Below are positions 57,309 through 64,000 of a DNA stretch of 64,000 nucleotides, piece after piece (within the stretch, counting starts at the first letter, position 1; each line of letters starts with the position of its first letter). Under the pieces are notes generated by a model, which saw only the letters and a program-made list of their open reading frames with translations, was not told the origin of the DNA and searched no databases. Made by a program: the position numbers and the translations under genes. The stretch is from the NCBI RefSeq assembly GCF_002723955.1, contig NZ_BEWN01000004.1:310001-374000 (forward strand), given 5' to 3'. Source of the DNA: Gluconobacter frateurii (GTDB taxonomy: Bacteria; Pseudomonadota; Alphaproteobacteria; Acetobacterales; Acetobacteraceae).

Positions 57309-58451
57309 ATGTCCCTAAATCTCCGATCGTTTTCAACGACCGTCAGTACGGCTGTGGCTGCTGCACAGGCATCGTGCGCCTCGCTGCTGGATCTGTCTGT
57401 CGGAACGCCTGGGCGGGCACTTCTGGAGAGCGTTTCCGGCGTTGCTTTGTGGCTCCAGTATCAGGCCATCCAGATCCTTCTGGTTACGCGACTGGCGACG
57501 TCTTCCGGGTCTGATGCCGACAGTTTCGTTGCTGATTACGGCATGACGAGGCTTCCGGGGACGGCTGCGACCGGTTCGGTCACCTTGACGAGTTTTACGC
57601 CGTCTCAGTCCTCGGCTGTTGTTGTGCCAGGCGTTCTGGTCCGGACGGTTGCGGGCGTGTCCTACGCTGTTGTGCAGGATAGCTCCGTCTCAACGTGGTC
57701 TGACGCTTCAGGCGGCTACGTTCGGCCGGTTGGGACGTCCTCGATCACTGTTCCGGTTCAGGCGGTAACGGCTGGCTCTTCTGGAAACGTGTCTGTCGGC
57801 GCAATCTGCCTGTTGGGCACCAGCGTTTCCGGCATTGATACGGTCACGAATGGTGCAGCGCTGACGAATGGGGCTGATCAGGAAACGGACGCGGAACTGC
57901 GCGCTCGCTTTCCGGTTTGGCTTGCTGCGAAAGCGACAGCTAATCGGGCATCCGTTCAGAACGCCGTTGCTGGTGTGCAGAACGGCCTGACGCAGGAACT
58001 GATTGACGGCTACACGCCAGATAACACGTTCACGCCAGGATATTTCACCGTCGTAGCAGACGATGGCTCCGGCACGCCGTCTGACGCTCTTCTGAGCAGT
58101 ATTTACGACGCAATCTCTGATGTGAAAGCCCTTGGTGTTCAGTACGCGGTTCAGGCCCCGACCGATGTGATTGCAAATGTCTCGCTGACGGTTCTCGTGC
58201 CTGTGGGTACGGACGTCTCTGCTGTCACGACGGCTGTTTCAACCGCGATTTCCGCTGACATCACGGCCCGCGCCGTGGGTGCTGGCTATGAATATTCCCG
58301 CCTCTCCTATCTGGCCTACACGAGCGCTGGCGTGACGGTGAACGGCGTGACGAACGTCCTGCTTAACGGGGCGCAGTCTGACATCGCTGCTGCACAGAAA
58401 ACCACAATCCGCCCGGGGACGATCTCGGTCACAGTGAGTGCAACCTCGTGA
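57309..58451 (+). CDS. Baseplate J-like protein
   Basis: A 380-residue protein starting MSLNLRSFSTTVSTAVAAA. LLDLSVGTPGRALLESVSGVALWLQYQ and NGADQETDAELRARFPVWLAAKATANRASVQNAV are typical of the baseplate J/gp47 family. It joins the wedge to the sheath. An in-frame upstream extension to 57249 overlaps the hairpin and is unlikely. Confidence 0.85.
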   Translation: MSLNLRSFSTTVSTAVAAAQASCASLLDLSVGTPGRALLESVSGVALWLQYQAIQILLVTRLATSSGSDADSFVADYGMTRLPGTAATGSVTLTSFTPSQSSAVVVPGVLVRTVAGVSYAVVQDSSVSTWSDASGGYVRPVGTSSITVPVQAVTAGSSGNVSVGAICLLGTSVSGIDTVTNGAALTNGADQETDAELRARFPVWLAAKATANRASVQNAVAGVQNGLTQELIDGYTPDNTFTPGYFTVVADDGSGTPSDALLSSIYDAISDVKALGVQYAVQAPTDVIANVSLTVLVPVGTDVSAVTTAVSTAISADITARAVGAGYEYSRLSYLAYTSAGVTVNGVTNVLLNGAQSDIAAAQKTTIRPGTISVTVSATS

Positions 58452-59089
58452 GTACGGGCGATCAAAGCGATTTCGTTCGTAGGCTGCGGGGATTGCTGCC
58501 GCGCGGGTGGTTTCCTGACCCAGTCGCAACAGGCTCGACTGAGCAGGCCCCGGTTCTTGTCGGCATCCTGTCAGGTTTTGGCAGCGCTCTTGCCGGGGCG
58601 TGGACGCTCCTTCAGCAGGTTCGATCCTCTACCCGCCTGAGCACGTCGACAGGCTCCGTTTTAGATCTGGCTGCCAACGATTTATTCGGCGTCGGCCAGT
58701 TTCCGCGAACAAGTGGTGAGGCAGATGCCTCCTATCTGGCGCGCATCGAAGCCGCATTAATTGCCAAGAAAAACACGCGCTCGGCCCTTTCTGCGGCATT
58801 GACCGCCGCTGGAGCTACTCAGAGCCAGATCGTCGAGTGCTGGAACGCTGCGGACTGCGGCGCACTCCTGCCTGCGGGGGCCACTCGTGGACTAGGCGGA
58901 TACGGCGCATCAGCGCTGCGATACTCGGGACGCCCGGGGCAGTTCTTTCTTGAGACTGCCGTCACGGCTGACGTCCTGCCAATCGTCCGTAAATCAGTCG
59001 TGCAGACCAAGGCAGCTGGTGTTGTCGCCTGGATCAGAAACATTGATCCGACAGTCCTGAAATCTGATTTTGGTGGAGATATTCTTTAG
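58448..59089 (+). CDS. Tail protein I-like (gp48/DUF2313-like)
   Basis: A 213-residue protein from GTG overlapping the J stop. FVRRLRGLLPRGWFPDP and STGSVLDLAANDLFGVGQFPRTSGEADASYLARIEAALIAKKNTRSALSAALTAAGA are typical of tail proteins between J and the fibre. It is the last wedge component. Confidence 0.75.
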   Translation: MSTGDQSDFVRRLRGLLPRGWFPDPVATGSTEQAPVLVGILSGFGSALAGAWTLLQQVRSSTRLSTSTGSVLDLAANDLFGVGQFPRTSGEADASYLARIEAALIAKKNTRSALSAALTAAGATQSQIVECWNAADCGALLPAGATRGLGGYGASALRYSGRPGQFFLETAVTADVLPIVRKSVVQTKAAGVVAWIRNIDPTVLKSDFGGDIL

Positions 59090-60420
59090 TGGATACTCAT
59101 ATCGTTTATCCGGGCCAGATCCCGCAGGACACAGACCTGCTCCTTGCTCAAAAGCTGGCAGCTCTTAGCCTGGGGGGTCTAGGCGATGCTCTGTATGGCC
59201 GCACAGCTGCTGCGTGGGGCTTTTCTCCGACGCTGAGTTCAACGGCTCTGACCGTTACGATCGGCGCGGGTGTTATCCTTGCTTCAGGGCCAATCCTACC
59301 GACTGCGCTTGGCGGCGAAGGAGGCGGCCTCCCCGCTGATACGACGATAACGACCAAACAGTATCTCCTTCCATCGGCGCAAACGCTGACTTTCCCCGGA
59401 ACGGGCGGGACATACACGCTTTACGCGCTGTGTTCTGACGTTGATACGGACAACACACTTCTGCCGTTCTGGTGGATGGACCGTTTTGCATCGGACGGAA
59501 GTGGAACTGACTACCAAAACGAAACAGTCAACTACGGCGTTTCTGTTGGCGGCCTGCGCGGGTCTGTCGGGACAATCCAGGAACATATTGCCATGAACCC
59601 GAAGGCGTATCCCAACGGTATTGGGTTGTGTGGGTATAATTCCTGCGCCTACGTTGATTCGCACGGTAAGTTTATCTCTGGTGGGGATATTCTCACAGGA
59701 AACGGGTCCGCGCTCTATACGGTTGACCCAAATGGGTCGAACGCCGCGTATGAATATTCAGACGCCAACTATCAGGTGAATATCGCCTTCAACCCTCAAA
59801 GCGGAACCTCCACTGCGTATTCCGGTGCGCAGGGTGCTCAGGCACTCCACATTGCAGGCTCTCTGGTGGTTGACCAGAATATCAATACGACCGGGAACCT
59901 TCAGGTCGAACTTGGAAAATCGTTCGGGCTTCTGGATGGCACTGGCTCTCTTCTCGCCTTCCAGTATTTGGCTGACGCGACAACAACTGTCGGCCCAATC
60001 GCGCATCAGGTTGTTGAAAATAAAAACGGCCTACCCGGTACATATTTCGTGGACGGGGCGTTCGGAACGGGCGGAGCAGCCAAGCTAGCCTCCCTCGACG
60101 TTGTGAACAGCGCACTGTTCGAGCAAGGCTCTACGATCCCGTCTGGCAAATCCTATGCGGTCCAGTCTGCCGCAGGGACTACCTACTGGACTGCTGACAA
60201 CTCAGGAAACTTCATCGCTGTTCAGGGCGCACCCAATACAGGCGGTGGCTTCAAAGCGGCAACATATACCCTGTCCGCCCTGCCCGCTTCGGTTGCATCA
60301 GACGGAACTCAGGTCTGGTGCTCTGACTGCAAGCTGAACGGGATCACTGGCGTCGCCGCATACTGGCATGCGTCCGCATCCAAATGGACGGACGGCCAAA
60401 ACGGCACACTCGCCAACTGA
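59089..60420 (+). CDS. Tail fibre protein
   Basis: A 443-residue protein. A conserved base-plate-binding N-terminus (VYPGQIPQDTDLLLAQKLAALSLGGL) is followed by beta-rich regions with many GNLQVELG and AGTTYWTADNSGNFIAV elements, then a Cys/Trp-containing tip (VWCSDCKLNGITGVAAYWHASASKW). It should bind the host receptor. The tip resembles those found on other tail fibres. Confidence 0.8.
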   Translation: MDTHIVYPGQIPQDTDLLLAQKLAALSLGGLGDALYGRTAAAWGFSPTLSSTALTVTIGAGVILASGPILPTALGGEGGGLPADTTITTKQYLLPSAQTLTFPGTGGTYTLYALCSDVDTDNTLLPFWWMDRFASDGSGTDYQNETVNYGVSVGGLRGSVGTIQEHIAMNPKAYPNGIGLCGYNSCAYVDSHGKFISGGDILTGNGSALYTVDPNGSNAAYEYSDANYQVNIAFNPQSGTSTAYSGAQGAQALHIAGSLVVDQNINTTGNLQVELGKSFGLLDGTGSLLAFQYLADATTTVGPIAHQVVENKNGLPGTYFVDGAFGTGGAAKLASLDVVNSALFEQGSTIPSGKSYAVQSAAGTTYWTADNSGNFIAVQGAPNTGGGFKAATYTLSALPASVASDGTQVWCSDCKLNGITGVAAYWHASASKWTDGQNGTLAN

Positions 60421-60445
60421 CCCGACCAACAATCTGACTGACACA

Positions 60446-60469
60446 GCCGCCCTCCGGGGCGGTTTTTTA
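60446..60469 (+). terminator. Terminator after the tail fibre gene
   Basis: CCGCCC-TCCG-GGGCGG followed by TTTTTT, 26 bases after the stop. The lysis genes begin just after it. Confidence 0.85.
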
Positions 60470-60481
60470 TTGGAGGGGCGG

Positions 60482-60835
60482 ATGCCCGAAATTAAGGAAT
60501 CCGCTTCGGCCGATCCTATTCGCCTGCTTGAAGACCGCGTTTTGAAGGTTGAGACAGCACACGAAATGCTCTCAGACCGGCATGACGAGTTCCGGCAGGA
60601 AATGCGCACCGAAGTGCAGTCGCTGCGAAAAGACCTGCAGGACGTGAAGGCGCAGCTTGTTCCGGTCGTGAGTGGCATGAGCGATCTGAAAACGATGCTG
60701 AAGACAGCGAACGATGACCGGTCTGCAAAAGACCAGGCGCTTCGACTGACTGTCTGGGCGGCAAACACGCTTGGGCCCTATCTGCTGATCGTGCTCGTGG
60801 CGCTGGCCGCGTACCTGAAGGGGCATTTGGGATGA
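60482..60835 (+). CDS. XhlA-like coiled-coil membrane protein
   Basis: A 117-residue protein starting MPEIKESASADP, with GGAGGGG before the ATG. A long coiled coil (35-85) is followed by one C-terminal membrane span (LGPYLLIVLVALAAYL). The layout resembles XhlA and similar accessory lysis proteins. It overlaps the transglycosylase gene by 4 bases. Confidence 0.7.
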   Translation: MPEIKESASADPIRLLEDRVLKVETAHEMLSDRHDEFRQEMRTEVQSLRKDLQDVKAQLVPVVSGMSDLKTMLKTANDDRSAKDQALRLTVWAANTLGPYLLIVLVALAAYLKGHLG

Positions 60836-61308
60836 GCGGTCTTAACGTCACGCAGCTCAAAAACGAGATCGTCCGGCCAACGCTGAACTACCTCGGACTG
60901 GGCGGAGAGGCAGCCGTCAATCTCCTGACTGGCACGGCGCTGGCGGAGAGTGATGCGACGTATCTGCGGCAGATCGGCGGCCCGGCTCTTGGCCTGTGGC
61001 AGATGGAGCCCGCAACGCACGATGACTGCTGGACCAATTTTCTGCGGTTCCCGGCACAATCCAGGCTGGCGACCAAGATGCAGCAGATTGCGGGAGTATC
61101 TGCACCGACGGCGGATATCATGATCCACAACCTGCGCTATGCCTGCGCAATGGCGCGGATCAAATACTATCGGGATAGCGCATCGCTTCCGGATGCGTCC
61201 GATGCCGCTGGAATGGCACAGTATCACAAACGAGTTTTTAACTCCCCCCTCGGTGCGGCCAACGCCCTCGGCAACATCCCCGATTTCAAAGCCGCAATCG
61301 CGGCTTGA
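60832..61308 (+). CDS. Lytic transglycosylase-like endolysin
   Basis: A 158-residue protein. LLTGTALAESDATYLRQIGGPALGLWQMEPATHDDCW carries the catalytic Glu39 in a lysozyme-like fold and the LGLWQ...PATH loop typical of phage transglycosylases. It should cut the glycan strands of the cell wall. No signal peptide, so a holin would be needed. Confidence 0.8.
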   Translation: MSGLNVTQLKNEIVRPTLNYLGLGGEAAVNLLTGTALAESDATYLRQIGGPALGLWQMEPATHDDCWTNFLRFPAQSRLATKMQQIAGVSAPTADIMIHNLRYACAMARIKYYRDSASLPDASDAAGMAQYHKRVFNSPLGAANALGNIPDFKAAIAA

Positions 61309-61378
61309 CCTGATTTCCTGCTTGGTGCGTGCGCTCGGCGCTGGCTAAGCCGGATACTCTCCCAAGGGACACCAAAAC

Positions 61379-61702
61379 ATGGACCCGCTGACCATGTTGG
61401 TAGCAATGCTGCCAGCAAAGGATATCGCTTATGCCGTGCTTGTGTTGCTGGCTCTTTCGGGGCTGTGCAACTGCATTGCGGTATTTCTCAAGCCACCAAA
61501 GCCTGGGGCTTCACGCTATGCGCTGAAGAAAGTCTTCTATGTCGCAGTCACCTGGGGCGCGGCTAATCTCCTTAACGCCGCCAATCGCATCCAGTGCGGC
61601 AGAACGGGCGTCATGGTGCCGTACGAGGATAAGGAAAAAGCCAAGGCGCTCCTGACCGATCACGGCATTGATGTTCTGACCAAGCACAAGCCGGATACGT
61701 GA
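61379..61702 (+). CDS. Small membrane protein of the lysis end
   Basis: A 107-residue protein. Two hydrophobic segments (DIAYAVLVLLALSGLCNCIAVFL and VFYVAVTWGAANLLNAANR) precede a polar tail ending KPDT. It could be a holin; the family is not recognised. Confidence 0.6.
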   Translation: MDPLTMLVAMLPAKDIAYAVLVLLALSGLCNCIAVFLKPPKPGASRYALKKVFYVAVTWGAANLLNAANRIQCGRTGVMVPYEDKEKAKALLTDHGIDVLTKHKPDT

Positions 61703-61748
61703 CTGCATCCCGAAGGAGACGGCGCGTCCGTTAGACCGAACCTTTCAC

Positions 61749-61773
61749 AGGCACCCATTGAGGTGCCTTTTTT
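61749..61773 (+). terminator. Terminator in the lysis module
   Basis: AGGCACC-CATTGA-GGTGCCT followed by TTTTTA, about 47 bases after the previous stop and just before the next gene's ribosome binding site. Confidence 0.82.
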
Positions 61774-61786
61774 ATTGGAGGCCATT

Positions 61787-62074
61787 GTGGCTGATCTGAA
61801 CTCCCTGACCGCTCTTAACACGCTGGTTTCTACCATTGCGGGCAAGCACGAAAGCGATGCCGTGAAGGCCGATCTGGCTATCGCGGGCACGGCCATGTCC
61901 CTGCTGGTTCAGACGTTGGTTCCGCGTCTTGATCCCTCTCTCAACCTCACCGCGATTGATGCAGGCCTTGCCAAGGCCTTTGCGGGTATCACCGACACCG
62001 TGACGGCGATTGAAACACCGGTTGTCGCATCTAATGACAGCTCGGCGACGCCGGAGGTTTCCGCCAATGCGTAA
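61787..62074 (+). CDS. Hypothetical helical lysis-end protein
   Basis: A 95-residue protein from GTG at 61787, with GGAGG 5 bases upstream. Its Ala/Leu-rich helices (LTALNTLVSTIAGKHESDAVKADLAIAGTAMSLLVQTLV) resemble the body of the Tat lipoprotein that follows. Overlaps it by 8 bases. Function unknown. Confidence 0.6.
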   Translation: MADLNSLTALNTLVSTIAGKHESDAVKADLAIAGTAMSLLVQTLVPRLDPSLNLTAIDAGLAKAFAGITDTVTAIETPVVASNDSSATPEVSANA

Positions 62075-62645
62075 GGAAGGCTTTTTCGGCGATAAGATCG
62101 CCTCCCGCCGCGGTTTTCTGAAAGTGCTTGCGGCCGGATCTGCCATTGGCGCTCTTGGCGCCTGCACGGTCAGCACATCCGGGAATGTTACGACCATCAC
62201 GGTCAACGTCGCCAAGGTGAAGGCCTACGGTCAGGCTGGCATCAACGCCGTATCGACGGTGCTGTCTATTGCCGCTGTCGCCTCTGCCATCGGCGCTCCT
62301 GCTATGGCTGTCATCGAAACGGCTTCCGTCGCTCTGTCTTCTGCCCTCACGGCCTTTGCGTCTGCGACCGGTTCCAGTGTGACGGTCAGCTACGACGACA
62401 GCACGATGAAAAGCGCCATCAATTCCGTGCTGGCTGATCTCCAGACGGTCGCGGCCGATCTGTCGGCAGCGGTCACGGGAGCCAGTGCAACCGTTTCCAG
62501 TAGCGCGCTCTCCGACGCCAACACCGCTCTGTCTGCTCTCAAGACGGTTCTGTCTGTGTTTGAAGGCCTGCTTGGGATCGTGTCGATCTCCGAGGCCCCA
62601 ATGACAGAAGCGCAGGCCCTCCGCGTCCTACGTGTGACCCTGTGA
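62067..62645 (+). CDS. Tat-exported lipoprotein of the phage lysis end
   Basis: A 192-residue protein starting MRKEGFFGDKIASRRGFLK. The twin-arginine SRRGFLK, a hydrophobic stretch and GALGAC give a Tat signal with lipobox. The mature part is Ala/Ser/Val-rich and helical. The paralogue at 2-553 is alike along its length. Use of the Tat route by a phage lipoprotein is unusual. Role unknown; possibly disrupting the outer membrane at lysis. Confidence 0.75.
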   Translation: MRKEGFFGDKIASRRGFLKVLAAGSAIGALGACTVSTSGNVTTITVNVAKVKAYGQAGINAVSTVLSIAAVASAIGAPAMAVIETASVALSSALTAFASATGSSVTVSYDDSTMKSAINSVLADLQTVAADLSAAVTGASATVSSSALSDANTALSALKTVLSVFEGLLGIVSISEAPMTEAQALRVLRVTL

Positions 62646-62767
62646 TCGACGGGATGCCCCCGCTGGAACTGTCTGGCTGGGATGGCCTTCTGGCGTGGGG
62701 CATCCCCACTTTTGCGGCGTCGGCCTTTCTGTTGGCTACCTATTTTATTGTGAGGTCCATTCGGTGA
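62642..62767 (+). CDS. Tiny membrane peptide of the lysis cassette
   Basis: A 41-residue ORF from GTG. One hydrophobic span (LLAWGIPTFAASAFLLATYFIV). Four-base overlaps with both neighbours (GTGA). It could be a pinholin-like or spanin-like peptide. It is absent from the left-hand copy of the cassette (2-1081). Confidence 0.55.
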   Translation: MIDGMPPLELSGWDGLLAWGIPTFAASAFLLATYFIVRSIR

Positions 62768-63309
62768 CAGCGCTTGTTCGTCTCTACCGTCCGGCCGATC
62801 TGGCCGGGCGCCTGATTTGCTGGCGCCTGGAGTCCTATTACAGCCACGCCACGATTGAACTGGACGGCATGATCTACAGTGCGACTGTCCCGCACATCGT
62901 TGGCGTAGGCCCTGCTGATCCTGACTTCGGAATGCCACCTCGTACTGGCCACGCTTTCACGGTTCGGCTGTCCGATGATGAAGCAGCAAAGGCGCTTGCT
63001 TACTGCAAGTCGATGCTGGGTACGTCCTATGATGTTCTCGCTATGGCTGGTTGGGCGTTCCGGATCCAGTCGATGCAGCGCCCCGGTCACGTTTACTGCT
63101 TTGAGCTGGTCTATGACGCGCTCGCTACGGCTGGGGTCTTCTCCACGTCCAAGCGCCTGGTAACTGGCGAGCAACTCCTGAACGATCTGTATCTGGCCGG
63201 CCGCGTCGAGAACATGGCGATCAGCCGTACAGACGCCATCTGTCTGCAGAACCGAACCAGGCAGCAGAAACCGGCAATTTCAATTCCTGCTCCCAAGGTA
63301 AAATCATGA
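62764..63309 (+). CDS. Permuted NlpC/P60-like peptidase
   Basis: A 181-residue protein from GTG overlapping the preceding stop. The predicted catalytic His28 is in YYSHATIELDG, and Cys112 is in HVYCFELVYDALATAG, the His-before-Cys order of permuted NlpC/P60 (YiiX-like) enzymes. It may cut peptide bonds in peptidoglycan or act on lipids. An otherwise similar gene at 550-1081 is frameshifted. Confidence 0.75.
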   Translation: MTALVRLYRPADLAGRLICWRLESYYSHATIELDGMIYSATVPHIVGVGPADPDFGMPPRTGHAFTVRLSDDEAAKALAYCKSMLGTSYDVLAMAGWAFRIQSMQRPGHVYCFELVYDALATAGVFSTSKRLVTGEQLLNDLYLAGRVENMAISRTDAICLQNRTRQQKPAISIPAPKVKS

Positions 63310-64000
63310 CGTATCGCCTCGGTAAACGCGCCCCGAAGCACGATCCGCGCACGTACAAGTTGGCCCCTGCACTAGCGACTGCGCTGCCGGTCATTCCCTA
63401 TTCGTGCGACTGGTCGGCAGGCGTACCCTATCAGATGTGGGGTAATGACCGCTTCGGATGTTGCGCCTTCGCAGCTCAGGCCGCCCATGTCGCAACGTGG
63501 ACAAAGGCCGCGCAGGGTCTCGTGCTTCTCTCGACCGATCAGGTTCTGGAGAACTACGGCGCTGTCACTGGCTTCGATCCAGCCACCGGCACGAACGATG
63601 ACGGTACCATCCTGCTCGATCAGTTGAACGACTGGCGTAAGAATGGATTTGTTCGGCCTGGTCAAACACGCGACTATCTGACTGGATATGGCATTATTCA
63701 ACCCACGGACGAGCAGAGTATCAAGCGCGGCATCGCCTTCCTCGGCGGCGTACTGGCTGGCGTACAGGTTCCGGGCGGCTTTCTGTCTCTCGGCTTGGGC
63801 GAGACATGGGATCTGGACAAGCTGGCCGAAGCCGACAAGTCCCCTAAGGGAGGTCACGCCATCGCACTAACTGGCTACAATCCAGACGGTGTGTTTTTCA
63901 ACACCTGGGGCGCTCGCACATTTATGCCTTGGTCCACGTTCGAGGCTATCGCGGATGAGGCTTACGGGCTCCTGTCTCGCCAGAACTGGCTGGGCATCAG
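63306..64000 (+). CDS. Papain-like cysteine peptidase, truncated by window end
   Basis: About 231 residues are visible with no stop before the window edge. RFGCCAFAAQAAH (about Cys52/53) and KGGHAIALTGYNPDGVFFNTWG (His, then Asn-Trp-Gly) give the Cys-His-Asn order of a papain-like fold. ATG at 63306 overlaps the previous gene by 4 bases. Probably part of the same lysis or DNA-ejection cassette. Confidence 0.75.
   Translation, partial: MTYRLGKRAPKHDPRTYKLAPALATALPVIPYSCDWSAGVPYQMWGNDRFGCCAFAAQAAHVATWTKAAQGLVLLSTDQVLENYGAVTGFDPATGTNDDGTILLDQLNDWRKNGFVRPGQTRDYLTGYGIIQPTDEQSIKRGIAFLGGVLAGVQVPGGFLSLGLGETWDLDKLAEADKSPKGGHAIALTGYNPDGVFFNTWGARTFMPWSTFEAIADEAYGLLSRQNWLGI

Larger units (their letters stand above)
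10560..64000. mobile_element. Large myovirus-type prophage (right end outside window)
   Basis: The element runs from the truncated tRNA-Val and integrase through immunity, recombination, replication, packaging, head, contractile tail, baseplate and lysis genes. Key markers are CI-type repressor, Erf, YqaJ, RusA, TerS/TerL, DUF1073 portal, DUF2184 capsid, tail sheath and tube, tape measure, gpV-like spike, gp25-like and J-like baseplate proteins. No structural gene appears broken. Cargo zones lie at about 24.0-27.4, 41.2-48.2 and 50.6-53.9 kb. Confidence 0.93.

Noticed and set aside
59089-60420. Diversity-generating retroelement acting on the tail fibre
   Set aside because: No reverse transcriptase gene and no template/variable repeat pair were seen in the window.

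Overview
The window looks like the chromosome of an acetic acid bacterium (Alphaproteobacteria, Acetobacteraceae; Gluconobacter/Acetobacter type). This rests on the moderately high GC, the gatC-gatA-gatB operon diverging from ruvX, a DUF3309 peptide, and the GapR/GcrA-like proteins in the phage genes. No sequence search was possible, so the genus is an inference.

Region 1 (1-10559) is host chromosome with phage debris. The first kilobase holds a Tat-type lipoprotein and a frameshifted NlpC/P60-like gene. Both are paralogues of the right end of the large prophage, so a second, related prophage probably lies just left of the window, downstream of tRNA-Ser(GCU). Then come a DUF3309 peptide, tRNA-Ser, gatB/gatA/gatC (minus strand), ruvX, three small unknown genes, a cold-shock gene, a decayed gene and a secreted beta-helix (pectate-lyase/tailspike-like) protein.

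Region 2 (10560 to beyond 64000) is one large, apparently intact myovirus-type prophage. Its left end is the 3' half of a tRNA-Val(GAC) gene next to a tyrosine integrase. The right end, with the complete tRNA-Val, should lie past the window. The control region is laid out like that of lambda. A leftward operon (antirepressor, small genes, Erf annealing protein, YqaJ exonuclease, more small genes, excisionase, integrase) and a rightward operon (Cro-like protein, small regulators, GapR-like protein, RusA, replication protein) diverge from an immunity block holding a CI/LexA-type repressor, a RhuM protein and small lipoproteins. Both promoters carry the same operator, TGGCCA-N3-TGGCCA, inside a 17-bp -35/-10 spacer.

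Region 2 continues with packaging and head genes (terS, terL, portal, DUF2213, cement, DUF2184 capsid), then connector, sheath, tube, a tail chaperone with a clear A AAA AAC -1 frameshift site, tape measure, baseplate hub, spike, gp25-like, J and I genes, a tail fibre, and a lysis end with a transglycosylase, a Tat lipoprotein and two thiol-peptidase-like proteins.

Three cargo zones interrupt the phage modules. Zone A (24.0-27.4 kb) holds a TIR/deoxyribosyltransferase-like protein, a membrane protein, and HicAB with a third zinc-ribbon gene. Zone B (41.2-48.2 kb) holds exported proteins, an Ltp-like superinfection-exclusion protein, two Arc-like regulators, KilA-N and S24-like genes, a PsiE-like protein, a DUF1828/DUF1829 + DUF6978-like gene pair, and a membrane-anchored Mrr-like nuclease. 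Zone C (50.6-53.9 kb) holds a glycosyltransferase, a lipoprotein and an ADP-ribosyltransferase-like protein. Several cargo genes are AT-rich compared with their neighbours. The best candidates for undescribed biology are the two-gene DUF1828/DUF6978 unit, the ART-like and TIR-like proteins, the hicA-hicB-zinc-ribbon operon and the duplicated lipoprotein/thiol-peptidase lysis cassette.
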